A DNA stretch of 64,000 bases from Dipylidium caninum (lineage: Eukaryota > Platyhelminthes > Cestoda > Cyclophyllidea > Dipylidiidae), in the NCBI GenBank assembly GCA_017562135.1, contig QEYB01000629.1, forward strand, positions 1,054,001 through 1,118,000. The letters run 5' to 3'. Position 1 is the first letter of the stretch, and every line of letters starts with the position of its first letter. The translations under genes and the position numbers were made by a program. A model generated the notes under the pieces. That model was not told the DNA's origin. It worked only from the letters and a program-made list of their open reading frames with translations, and did not search any database. Positions 51,501 through 63,400 of the stretch are shown in pieces.

Positions 51501-54500
51501 GACTCCCGACGCTACGCAGAATGAGTGGGGATGAGCGGCTTGGGTGTGCGGCGCTTGATCCGTCCCGACGAAGTGCCGCTGTCGTCAAAGGATTCTGGCA
51601 ATTTAAGGAGAAACTCAGGCGTGGTCACTCCAACTACGCCGATTTGGTTGGCAGTTTGCGAACTGAGCAGGTGGAAGCGCCCCACGGGCTACTCGCATTC
51701 GCCCCAACCCCATATTCATGCCAGTTGTCACTTCATCCCCGAGTCCGCCGGCAGAGCGGGCAACGCGGCGGCCAAGTGGTGCGGGTGCAGGCGATGCCAC
51801 TGCGGGACCAAAGGTTTGACTGCGCTGGAGAAGGCTGTCATTTCTGCTCCAGTCCGCGGGCCGGTGACTCCTCCTCTGCCACGGCACTTTTTGCACCTCC
51901 TTTAAAGGATGCGGCATTGTTGTGGCCGCCTTTTATCACCACCGAGGCGCCATGAAAACGGGATGAATGCCTTGTGAGCTATAAACGGCGGCTTTGGAGT
52001 CATTCTTCTCGACGCACTGGTCCAACCGCGACGCGTGGACCCCATCGCCTCGATGGCCTCTCTTTCTCCCCCGCAGGGGGGCGACCTGCTGCTGAACAGA
52101 GAACGACGGGGAGCACCACCCGAGAGCATGCTCCAGCAGCGGTGGAATGTCGACGCGACTCTCCGAGGCTCGCGGCCAGGCATGGCATGTGGCCACCGGT
52201 GCGCTTCAACATGCAGTCGAGGGAGGAATTCTCTGCCTCTCGTGACTGCGATTATTGAGGAAGCCTTGTTAAAGAATGGACCATTTTGATCGGCGGGTTG
52301 GTAATTACAACTTGATTATCGATTAGCGATGCGGCTTTCAAATTGCCTTGTCTGACTTTAACGGAGGCTGGAAGGAAGAGGGCAAAGTCGAAGAACTCTA
52401 CTGTGAGTATTTGCCACCACCTCGTTTGCGATGGGTGCCACGATGAGGACCACGGCATCCTCCCCTGTCCCCTCGCCGTCCCTTTCACTCCTCCTGACGG
52501 ACTTTCGTCCCAGACACAATCTTGTCTCGATATTACGGAAGTGGAGAGTGAAGACTACACGACTTGTCCGGAGAAGGCAACCCCTCTGCCCTCTCCCCGC
52601 CCCTCTCCGCCCAGGAGATTGTGAAAAGATGGTCGCCCGGCCGTGAAAATGACACCTGTCTGCCCCCTGCTGTCCTCTTCACGCCGGATGTCATGTTCGC
52701 CACTCCCCCCACGCCAACCCTCTTGGCCCCCACAAACCCCGGCCCCCTGCCCAGCCGTGACATCTGCGACGCCCGACGAGGTCGAAAACACTGATGACAT
52801 CTGCGTATCCGGTTTTCTACCAGTGTAAAGTGAGACGCCAACCACAGACTCTGGCGTCTCGACCTGACGAAGCGATCCGATTTGGTTAAATCGGAGTCCC
52901 CCGAATCGGTGGGTTTAACAGCCGCCACAGACCGCTTCTTCTTCGTCAATAATTCACTAGAAACACCGTCAGCCACGGGGCGATGATTCGAGCCCACCTT
53001 CCTGGCAGTCAAACGGCCCAAGAAGTTGGGGCGCGTAGGGGAGGGTGACGTCCACGGCTGCGGTGCTCCACGGAGCACAGAGCTCGGGATGTTCGGCTGC
53101 GGGAGCATCGCCGAGGTTGAGCTTCGGAGTCCCGTCCCGAGGCGCCGCACGCGGATGCCCTCTTGACTGACGTCTTCCGGGCGAGTCCGGTCCAAAAGTG
53201 ATGAGGAGCCACCAGGGGGGGGGGGCAATTACGCCGGCCGGGTGAATTCGTCCGCCTCCTCATCGAGCCTGATTGCCCACGAGGTGGCAGAGTGCCTTGA
53301 ATTGTCGCAGAAATGTTGACAACTTGACCTCGGCTGGCCCACGCACTGACATCCTTCCCGGCTATACGCTGTACGTAAACCTTGTCGAATGCTCCTTTTG
53401 CCACTCCCGAACTGTGTCGCATGCGCTGCTGACGCGCCTTCTGTGCGGAGGAATGCGTTGGGTCGAGTAACCGAATGGCGGGTCGCCTTGTGACAATTTT
53501 CGGCCGCGTGTCAGCGACGTCCTTCTCTCTGCGTTCCTCGCCCTCCCCTCTCAGGCTTTGCCCATTTCAAGCCATTTTGTTTCGCCTTTCGGGATGTTCG
53601 ACACTTGGTCGTCTAAATCAGACCCACCCGGACGTCTGAGTCGGGCCGAGATGAGGACGCCACCGTTGTGACGAAATGACATCTCTTCCCGACATACGGA
53701 AGACTTCGCTTGGCGGCACTGGACATTGCGGCGACTGGTGGCGTCTTCCTTCGAGCCCGAAACGCTCACTTTAACTTCCGTGGTGAGGACCTCTGCAATC
53801 ATAAGTGCCAGGGAAATGAGGCCAATTTTATTACGAAAGGCACGGACGAGGGCGCAACTCGACTGGAGCCGCGGAATCAGCACCAGCCTCAGTCGGATGC
53901 AGATACGCGGAACGGATTACGAGGCGCCCATTTGCAGTGGTGATTTCACTTCCTCGGGCGTAGTCAACGGGACGGCGCAGAAGTCCCCTCGCCGGCTGGC
54001 GCTGCCGCTTACGAATGCCTGCGTCCGGTTGATTGTTCCAAGTAGGCACCTTCATCTTGTCACGTCCTCCCTAAGGATATGCCTGCCGTGAAGATGGGGT
54101 CAGCAGGCTCACCACCAACCAACGTTGCGCCTTTTCTTCCTCCACTTGTGCTCGACGGGGGGAATTTTGTCAGCTGACAAGTGGATGTCGCTCAAATGTT
54201 TGCACCAATCGCGTTTCCTTCCGCGCCTGACTCACCACCTCCTCGGTTTGAACACGTGTCTGAGACAGTCTTGAGGAGTCCACGTGTCACTTCGTCGATC
54301 TCGGGAAGTTGGGATTCCCGCTACCACCAGCGGGACGCCTCCTGCCGCTTTGGTTTGGAGTGCCCGCGGTGTGGAGACCAGCACAGCCCGCGTACCACTC
54401 ACGGCGGAGCAGCCCTGACTGCCTGCCACCGCTCTTTGGCCGACCTACGCGACTGCCAAGGCCCCCTCCGGCCCAAAGTGGCGCCATTATCGTGCTCTTC

Positions 54501-55484
54501 AATGACAGCAAAGTTGAGCTCAACAAACTCGTGTCACCGTCATGACGACTGAATGACAGGAGGTTGACAAGGCCAGGGCAGTTAATCACCAGCAGAACCG
54601 ATTATCTTTCCGCCGAATAGCAGTGTTTTCTGGTATGAGTACCGTTTCAAGGGTAATTAACTTTCTTCCAATGGGGGAAAAGTTTCATTGGCTCCGGCAC
54701 CGCGGCTATTTGACGGTCCGCTCGTCCTGGGCGTTGCAAATGCCCTTCCTCCCTCTATTAACCCGCCCTTCCCAACTCGGCGCCAACTGCACCTCCAAAT
54801 CCTTCCATCATACTGCCATTTGTTAACCATTCCGTCATCAGTCGGGCTTCTTAGTGTATTCCCAGAAGCCTTCGCTGGCCTCGCGCGTTTTCTCAGCCTC
54901 CCCGGGCTCCCTCGCTCCTAAACCAACTGTCCCGAGCGCTTTGTGGTTGTGTTTCTGGCGCTGCGTTGTCTAGAGCGCCGAGCCTAGTGATGAGGGTTTT
55001 GGGGAGCGCACTGTCGTCCGCCTCCCCCCCCCACCCCCCCGGGGTTATCGGCCGAGCGCCTTTTCATTGGCTCAAGGTCGGCCAATCGCATTGTGACACA
55101 ATCGGTGTTATCAACTGATACAAGACGTAGGACGATATTTGCGACAGCCTCGGTCAGACAAGAACTCGGGGAGGTGGTGCTGACGTGGTGCTGGCATTCA
55201 CCTTGTCAGCGGGCCACGTCTTCCGTGGCGAAGACATGGCAAACCAAACTGGCGGTGAAGTACGGGGCCTGGACAACTGTTTTAGTCAAAGTTTAAACTT
55301 GTGGACAAGCGACTGGGAGCATAGGCTTATGCTCAGGAATGGATGAATCGCACCCTCCAAGTCCGACATGTCATTCGTTACTTTCCGTCCATTCGCCGGG
55401 AGGAAAACTTTGCAGAAAAAGCACAGACAGTGCCGACGGACCACAACGAGTAAAAAAACCCAGAAAACCCCCACGGTAAACGAA
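48507..55484. other. Intergenic, nothing recognised
   Basis: About 7 kb without a recognisable gene. The 231-codon minus-strand frame at 52533-53228 has no motif that I know and continues through GC-rich DNA. A 14-bp palindrome lies at 54167-54180. Confidence 0.5.
54167..54180. promoter_or_regulatory. Palindrome TTGTCAGCTGACAA
   Basis: A perfect 14-bp palindrome with an E-box core (CAGCTG) flanked by TGTCA/TGACA half-sites, the pentamer bound by TALE homeodomain proteins. It may be a protein-binding site; there is no gene context to support it. Confidence 0.25.
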
Positions 55485-55485
55485 T

Positions 55486-55522
<37 letters not shown>
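55485..55522. repeat. (GA)n microsatellite
   Basis: GA run with one interruption (GAAAGA) near 55494. Confidence 0.95.
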
Positions 55523-55765
55523 ATGGGAGCAATCAGTAAACAACCGCTCCTGTCTACCACTTCGCCTTGCCGCATGCGGTCACCCGTCAAACGCGTCAAG
55601 TGTGCGCACCAACTGCTGTCACTTCAATTCATCACTTCGTTGTTTCGCCTGCCCACTACAAACTGACAACTGAACACGCCGTCTAGCGCTACTGCCCTCG
55701 TGTCACGGTCCGTCAGCCATGAAACGAGTGACTCCATTCATCGCCGACTGGGACCTCGACGAGGC

Positions 55766-55812
55766 ATGGGGTGGTGTGGTGTGGCGTGGCGTGGCGTGGC
55801 GCGGCGCGGCGT
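55766..55812. repeat. Pentanucleotide tract (GTGGC)n
   Basis: About nine 5-bp units: GTGGT, then GTGGC, then GCGGC. Confidence 0.9.
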
Positions 55813-57787
55813 CACTGTTGCTGTCACGGACACGCCTCGTTGGGTCCCAGTCAAATTGCAATCAGGGTCGAGAGCGAGCCGACTTCACGTCCAACTCGCA
55901 AGTGGCGGACCTCATGCTGCTGTGATCGTACATTGGCACGCGGCTACTGTCATTCGAGTCGACGTTAGTTGGCAGCGGATAGGCCGCCTCGAAACAGTCA
56001 GCCGCGAAACTGCACCGCCAGACGGTGCTGTGTGTCTGCCCCTGGCAATTCTGACCCTCGTCCGCCTTGGTGGAGCTGTGATGGTCGTTCAGCAGGATAC
56101 AGAGCCAACCAGTCTGGGGAGGAAGGGGAACGTGCAACTGGAGCGCGTCAGCACGGCGGAGGGGCCGTGGCAGATTCCCCCCCCCCCTGAGGGTGAGACA
56201 GCGCAGCTTCACCTAATCTGACCCTCTTCCATGCAGTCCATAGGACTTTTTAGGCACCGGGAGCATGTGGCCGGCGGTCGGGGAGACGGCAGCTTCCCAG
56301 TAGAAAAGTGACCAAAACCGAGGTGTCGTCATCGGCTTGGTAGAGGCCGATGACTTGTAACTCGGAGGCGGAGGCCTGCGCAACGCGATTGTTTATGTTG
56401 GAGTATAAACCATCGCTATGTGTCAGTCGCCCGATGCTCCGTACTCGACTCTTGGCCGTTGTCCGGACGCCCTGAGGCCCTGTGCTGCGTTTCCTCGAGG
56501 GCAGATTCACACCGATGGGCCTGCGGGTGCAAGTGACGGAGTGTCTGTGGCGCTGATGCGGCATCCGACGTCGCTGAGATGGGGAAGTAAAAGGCTTAGG
56601 AGAAGGGGAAAGCGGCTCTCAAGATTTACGTGTGAACGTTGAATGTTATCTCTGGTTGGCGAAGAGTTTACACACTTCGCCACCGCTGAGCAGGAACCAG
56701 TGATTTTGTGCGAAATGAGATTCGAGGCTGTCGCCGCGGGAGAAGCCTGGGAGGCCGCGATTAGGCAAAAATTGGTGGTAGACGGGGACGAGGGAGCCGT
56801 TGGACTAAAGGCGTGGTCCGAGGACGACCAGACGCGACCAGACGAGGCTAACCGCGCTCGGAGGAGGGGGGGGGGGTGAGGCTGGCACTCCGCCTCGGCC
56901 GCAGCGGCCCTCCTTCGGCCAGGCCGGTTCCCACTGGCTGCGAGAAACCATCGGCGCTGCATGTCTGATGAGCGCAGCAGTTAATCGCTGAACGTGGCGC
57001 ATTTGACCACTTTGGAGAGTGTAAAAGCGGATGGCGGACGGCGGACAGACGGACAAGCAGTCTGGCGGGTGGCGGCCAGCGGGCGGGCGGGCGGGTTGTC
57101 ATGAGAGCATCCCCTAAGCCACATTGACACCTTCCCGCATCGCGGCTGCTGCTGAGGTGAGGCACTGGACACTAACTGATGGGACGAGTGTTGTGTAGGT
57201 GCAGCGGGCTTTTCTGTCGGCATGCGCGTCTTGTCTCCACCGCAGCCCTGTCACGTACAACTGCGCTATTCCAAACAATGAGAGCCATTTTGGTCTGGTC
57301 TGACTTTTTCGTCGCATTGGAATGCGCCTTGCCTCTGGACGGAGAGGGAAAGGGGAAGGGAAAGGAAAGGGAAGGTAAGAAGAGAGAAGGGCCTCTTGAC
57401 GCATAGCCTCTCCACTGTCTGCCCGTCCGTCCGTCCGTCTGTCGGCCTGTCGGCCTGTCGGCTCGCGTGCCTGCCCGGGGGCTCGGAAGGATGCCCTCAA
57501 ATCCGCCACTTCCCGTCTGCCGTTAATGGCACAGTCATTACAATCACCGCCAACGCAGGCACACATGCGCGTACACTGGGAAGGCAACACGCGGACATGC
57601 GCCTGTCAAAATGCTGTCAGGAGGGCGGCAGCCGAGAAGGAGAAGGCGGCGATGCTGGAGAATGAGTGGGCAGGATGAGGGTGGACAGAGCCCTGCACAC
57701 TGGGCGCCCCGGATTGTCAAAAGTCGACGAGGCGAAAGAAATGTGCCATGACGTGACGGTACTGCTGCTCCTGCTACAACTGCCATT
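55813..57787. other. Intergenic, nothing recognised
   Basis: About 2 kb of GC-rich DNA with G/A-rich stretches (57340-57395) and a GTCC/GTCG-type run (57425-57465). I see no gene-like feature. Confidence 0.5.
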
Positions 57788-57830
57788 GGCGCTGGCACTG
57801 GCGCTGCTGCTGCTGCCGCCGCCGCCGCTG

Positions 57831-57861
<31 letters not shown>
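57788..57861. repeat. (GCTG/CTG/GCC/TTG)n triplet array
   Basis: CTG triplets with GCC and TTG blocks; it reads as poly-Leu in one frame. CTG arrays can form hairpins and are prone to slippage. Confidence 0.92.
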
Positions 57862-58018
57862 CTACTCCTGACAGACGCTTGAAAATGAGGCGCTGGTCAT
57901 GAATGTCAAACTACCGAAAAAGTGGCTTTTTGACAGCAGTTTGACAGGCCTGAAGATGCCTTCCCCGGCTGAGGAGCGGGAAGAAAGCAGGGAGAGAGAA
58001 AAATTCAATTAGAACGTT

Positions 58019-58045
58019 AACACAGACACACACAGACACACACAG

Positions 58046-58077
<32 letters not shown>
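58019..58077. repeat. (CA)n with CAGA units
   Basis: CACACAGA units followed by a pure CA run. Confidence 0.95.
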
Positions 58078-58446
58078 GGAGGCGTCTGTTGCGCGTTCTG
58101 CTGTCGAGGAGGCAGAGAAGAGTCTGCCAGATTAGCCATGTCAGCGCTCACTTCTGAGAAACCTGACGCATCGCCGTGGCAGCCTTCAGCTCAACACTTG
58201 TCCACTCAACTCCCAAGCGAAAAAGGGGAAATTAACTCTAATGGAAGAGTTGCAGCCTACAAAATTGATATATTTTAAGGAAAAGACGCCGATGGCTGTT
58301 GGAGAAGGGGAACCAAGGCATGTGCAAAGACTTGGGCCATCGCTTCAGTGAAATGACCGGGTGGTCAGTCGCCAACCCGACCAACTCGAGGGGTGCCGGC
58401 GCTGCGAAAGGGAGGCGGATGGGAGGCGGATGGAAGGCGAGTTCAG

Positions 58447-59155
58447 GTGGCAGACTCGCGACGCGGGGATCGCGGCACCACCGCCTGCCGCTCGCCTCCA
58501 CTCCACTGCACACGACTCTCACTCAACTCTCCCTCCTTCTTCTTCTTCATCTCCTTCTTCTTCTGCTTCTTCTTCTTCTTCTTTCTCCTCCTCTTCTTCT
58601 TCTGCTTCTGCTTCTGCTTCTCACGTGTCAATCTCACCTCGTGTGATTGACTACTCGGAGCGAGGGGGCGGGGGCGGAGGCAGCAGAAGGGCTGGAGGCG
58701 GAGGAGAGGAGAAGAGAGGAGTCGCCTTCATCCACACTTCTTTGGATGTTCAGGGCAGTCGTTTAGTTTGGTGACGCTCCGCACCACCGCCGTCGTCTGC
58801 GTCTTTGAGGGCGGCGCACCGCCTCACAGACCCCCCCCCCCCCCCACCACTACCACCGACTGGCCACTCGACACGCCGCCGCAAGACGCCGAATCCGTCG
58901 CAACGGGGCAGGTTGGGGGCGACTCTCGGTCGAGTGGTGGACGCCGAGGCAGGTTGGCCGGTGGTGGGTCGGTGGGAGGTAGGAGATGGGAGACGGGCAG
59001 GCACCACGGAGACGACTGGTGACTCTTCTCGGAGAGTCTCATTCTCGGAGGCGGTTCAGTCGCTGTGCGTGGGGAACCAGGTGGTCCTCTGACTGCGCAG
59101 GGGACGACGGCTGAGTTGACGGAGTGGCGTCTCGTCGGGCAGTGGTGGAGGAGTA
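58447..59155 (+). repeat. Inverted repeat C, left copy
   Basis: Matches the reverse complement of 60009-60462. Both copies share the sequence around GACGCGGGGATCGCGGCACC, a TTC/TGC triplet block, CACGTGTCAATCTCACCTCG, and a distal block with GCAGGGGACG and GACGGAGTGGCGTCTCGTCG. This copy has about 290 bp (58771-59058) that is absent from the partner. Confidence 0.85.
58534..58620. repeat. (TTC)n with TGC/CTC interruptions
   Basis: Pyrimidine triplet array inside the left copy of inverted repeat C. The other copy has a shorter (AGAAGC)n array at 60317-60350. Confidence 0.93.
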
Positions 59156-59177
59156 AGAGTAAGAGAAGGAGGAGGAG

Positions 59178-59213
59178 GGGACGGGGACGGGGACGGGGAC
59201 GGGGACGGGGAGC
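59178..59213. repeat. (GGGGAC)n hexanucleotide repeat
   Basis: About six GGGGAC units; the regular G4 runs could form a quadruplex. Confidence 0.95.
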
Positions 59214-60008
59214 TAAAGTAAAGACTAACGCGTCTGTTTCTGCCACAGAATGGCCACTTTTTCCCCTCTTCGCCACCTCTTTCACGCGCTGGCACCGGTT
59301 CACCAAAAATATGCCACCATAAAATTTACCAGACTCTGAGCACTCGGATTTCAGACCACTTTTTGTCTTCCGACGAAAAGCTCACTTTAGTCGGGGGAGG
59401 CGTGAAAGCATCTCGCCGTCGGAGGCCTCAGACGTCTGGCTCGGCGGTTGCTCCACGACGACTGCGCCAACCAGTCGCCGCCGCGTGTGGATGAGCTCAT
59501 TCGACACCCTTGTCAGTCTAGAAGAAATTTAATTAATTCTTGCAATTGTTTTTTGTTTGCTCGCTTGACACCTGTCAGCAGTCACATGTTTTGGTTGTGT
59601 TTAACCGTTGCAAATGCTGCATGAGGAATAGTCTGCGGAGTCTTTAACTCACCGGTCCCACTGCCTGCACACCAGTCGCCGCCGTCCTCGTCGACGTCAT
59701 TGTCAGCAGTGTCAGTGCATAATTCATGTGGGTTACGTCTCGCCTCAGGCTGTCAACAACATCAACCCAAAAAATGGCCCCATTCTAACATGGGTGCCAA
59801 AATTTCCCAACATTTCATAAATCTGACGTGACGAGAGGGTGAGTTGTCACGTGCCAGCGTGTGAAAGAGGAGAAGGAGACGAGAGGGAAAGGGAAGGAGA
59901 GATTCTGCCTCAGAAATCAGTGAAAGCGTCGTTAATACACACTCTTGTCGCCTTCACCTCCGCTGCTCCTCCGCCTCCTCCTCCTCTACCCGCCAGACCG
60001 GCCAAAGT
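59214..60008. other. Spacer between the copies of inverted repeat C
   Basis: About 0.8 kb of apparently single-copy DNA with no recognisable gene. Confidence 0.5.
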
Positions 60009-60462
60009 GCCGACCACGACTGTTCGACGAGACGCCACTCCGTCAACTCAGCCGCCGTCCCCTGCGCAGTTGGAGCACCGCCCGGTTCCCCACGCACGGC
60101 GAGTGAACAAACAAAACGTCTGCTCTGAACATCCGAAGAAGTGTGGATGAAGGCGACTCCTCTCTTCTCCTCTCCTCTGCCCCCAGCCCTTCGGCTCCCT
60201 CCGCCCCGCCCCCAGCCCCGTCCCACACGCTGTCGCTCGTGCCTTCGCTCCTTCGCCCCTTCGCCCTTCGCTCCTTCGCCACGAGGAGTCAATCACACGA
60301 GGTGAGATTGACACGTGAGAAGCAGAAGCAGAAGCAGAAGCAGAAGAAGGATGGGGAGTTGAATGAGAGGCGTGTGCAGTGCAGTGCAGTGCAGTGGAGC
60401 GGAGCGGAGCGGAGGCGAGCGGTAGGCGGTGGTGCCGCGATCCCCGCGTCACGAGTCTTCCA
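60009..60462 (-). repeat. Inverted repeat C, right copy
   Basis: Reverse-complement partner of 58447-59155. It contains its own (AGAAGC)n array and a pentamer tract (GTGCA)n(GGAGC)n at 60374-60412. The left copy has no such pentamer expansion at the equivalent place. The pentamer matches the GTGCA units of inverted repeat A. Confidence 0.85.
60374..60412. repeat. Pentanucleotide tract (GTGCA)n(GGAGC)n
   Basis: About four GTGCA units followed by GGAGC units. Confidence 0.9.
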
Positions 60463-63400
60463 CTCGCACTCGCCTCCGATCTGCCCACATTTTTCCCCGT
60501 TATCCCACCCGGTCGGGACCAGCAGTCGTGATTCGCGTCAGATGATTTCGAGGAAACGTTGACGGCGCCCCTTCGTCTGCCTAACGTCTTTTCGTCTGCT
60601 CGGCCTCTTGTCTCGCGTAGCCCCTTTCGACTGTGTCCCACCTCCGGGCCCTTCGTAGCCCCCGTCGGTGGGGAGAAGACGCCGGTTGCCGCTATGTCGA
60701 CGTCAATTTTTCCCCTTTAGGTCATCTGTGCGAGTGTCAATGTATCCGACGGTAAAGTGCTGCTGTCTCGCCTCTCTGCGACAAACACGAGGCGGTAGGC
60801 GTTTCACCATTCGACCGGACCGGCCTCGTGGAAGGTCTTCTGATCATCAAAACCTGCGGTGGAGTATCGAGTGCGGAATTTTTACCCTCCTACCTTCGAA
60901 TTCTCACTCTACAAGCTCGGATTTTGCGTGCCAGCAGACCCTATTCCGTCTGCCCCGTGTTCCCTCGCCTTCCACGCGGTGATTCCACGACATGCGGACA
61001 TGATGGCGGTGGCAGAGGTGGGAAAATGGGAGGTTTGATTAATGCTGACTGATTGACTCCCGTGAGGCAGGCCCCAGTTTGAGGTACTTATTCATCACCC
61101 ACCTTCTCCTCGTTTGGGTGTACCACTTTTTTCTACACCAAGTGAAAATACGTGCGCCTGATAGCTGCCATTCAAAATTAACACCTCTTTTTTCTCACCC
61201 TGGGACCGGAGCGCTGCTAGTCGCTGGGGCAGCAGCCGCGGGAAACAGTCTCCTCCCTCCCTCTCCGCGCACCCCGAATCTCGCGGCGCCGCGCCCTCGT
61301 TGAGGTGTCTCGAAGGGGTCCGCGGGCGCGCCGAGACACGGGACAGACAGCCGCAGTGACACTGTGACACGCAGCCGACGGGCGTCGATCGCCGCGGGTG
61401 CTCACCGCGTCAGGCGCCCTTCCAACTGCCACACTGGAAAAACTCTCCCTTGAGGAACAGAATGTGAGGTGTGTCAATTTAATACGCGGTGCCAGTCAAT
61501 TAGGAGCCTCAGTGATACACAGTGGGAGGAAATGCCCTACCAACTTGCCGTCGCAAAAACCCCTTTCACCCAATTTTATCTGAGCACAACAACCTCTGCT
61601 CAGAGGCGTCTGACTGGCTTCTCTGTGGAAGAGCATTTTGCCCGCGTCTTGTCGTCGTCGCCCGCCGCGGTGGGCCCCGCTGGGGCGTTAACGCCCTCCC
61701 CAGTCGCCGAGGTGTCGAGGGGCTTGAGGCACTGCCTCACCTGTGAAAAACCACCCTCGGTTGTTCCCACCCACTGGCACACATGCCAATGGCCTTGAGG
61801 CAATCCGGTTACCATAGGAACCCTTGTTTACCAGGCGATTTGACGGCTGTCGGATTGTCTAGACACCTCGAGTGATTGATAAGCTTGAGCAGTGCGCAAC
61901 TCTCCTCCAAACTGTCTGCCAGGCGGCGTCGAGGGCCTCTCGTTCCACCGCCTTTCTCGTATTTGGCGACACTTTGAGTTGCCGCGTTAAAACGCTCCGA
62001 AAAATCCTCCTCCCGCACGACAGGCGGCTGTTGAGGTGGACGCTGGCCGACGCAGACTCGTCAGCTGCAGGGGAAAGGGAAATCAGCACTTTTTAATTGT
62101 TAGGTCCCACAATCACCTGGGTATTATTTGTTCCTTGTCTCCTTTTCGTTGTTGCCAAAAATTCATTTCAAAAACAAGTCTCCCCGTTGTTTTGCTAATA
62201 TTCGGGCAGTTAACCTTCGGGCTCGGCAACTGTTGCGGGGAGTTGCAAGATGCACAGACGCCGAATTGATACACTGGCGGCGACTCACGCCGCGGGACGA
62301 TAACAAGTCGAGGGCGGAGGGATTTCGACTCGCCTTGGGCGTGCGCTGCGTCGGGCTTTCGCGCCCGGCCCATTAGCCGCGGCGCCCCCTGCCGACGGCC
62401 TTCGACAGACTCGGGCGCCCCCCATCGCCGCCGGGGTGGGGCGGGGCGGGGCGGGGCTGGGCCGGGGGCCGGGGCCGGGAGACAGCAGGATCGCGTCGCC
62501 CCGGGGGAATGCGGAGCGCAGCATGCGGGGTCCGTTTCCCGTCCCAGTGCGTATGGCATTGCTGTTCGAGGGCAAAATACGCGTCTTCGCATCTACGTGA
62601 ACATTTTCACCTGATGTTAATTGGATCTCTTTCGCGTCCCGGTCTGAGACGAGGCATGGGGAGGAGGGAACCTCTGATCTCGTCCACCCCCTCCACCCCC
62701 GCGGCCCCCCGAACAGTCAAACGGGTCAGTTCCTCCCCTTATAAGTGCCGGAAGGCGCCTCGTCCCACGTTCGTGGGTGGGGACGGCCGGGCTGGCGGGC
62801 AGGCGGACAATGACACTGGGGCATCGAGCGACATCACTGACTTACAGCGGGGTCTTGGAGTCATCCACCGGCTTGTCGTGAATGTCAATGTCATAGGGAG
62901 AAGGCGGGCAGGTGGCGGGGCCCGACAGTCGAGCGGCTTCCTCGGCATTCCCGTGCCAGGCCCCGTCACGGCCGGGCAAAGCGGCTTTCCTCTCGAGGCG
63001 GCAAGGGTTTCCTGAGGCAACAAATTTGTCTTCGATGCGACGAGGAAAGTGAAGAGCCTCTCAGTTAATCCTGCGGATTTGTCAATTCGCGCCGCGGCAC
63101 ATCACTGCGAGCATGAAGCTGGAGAAGTTCTTCCTCTGGCAACGCGTCCGTCCACCAAGTCGTGCGTCGCAGATGCTGTGAATGGGGCAAAAAAGAAAGT
63201 GGAGTCAGCCGTTGACACAGTTCATCGACGAAGTTGTCACCGCCTCCACCGTCAGCGCCCGTCACCGCCAATCGACGCCGGCGGTGTTGACGCGGCCGAA
63301 CAACTCAAGGCGGCAGTGTCCAACACAGTCTCTTCTTGGCCTGAATTGGCTCAGCGTGCGCCTCCCAAGCGCTGTTGGCACAACACTTGAGTTTCTCCAC

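Noticed and set aside
52533..53228. 231-codon minus-strand frame
   Set aside because: It could be an exon, but I see no domain, no clear splice sites and no partner exon, so I do not call it.
19005..58077. CA and CTC runs as possible CRISPR or satellite arrays
   Set aside because: They are short microsatellites with 2- or 3-bp units, without spacers or long units.
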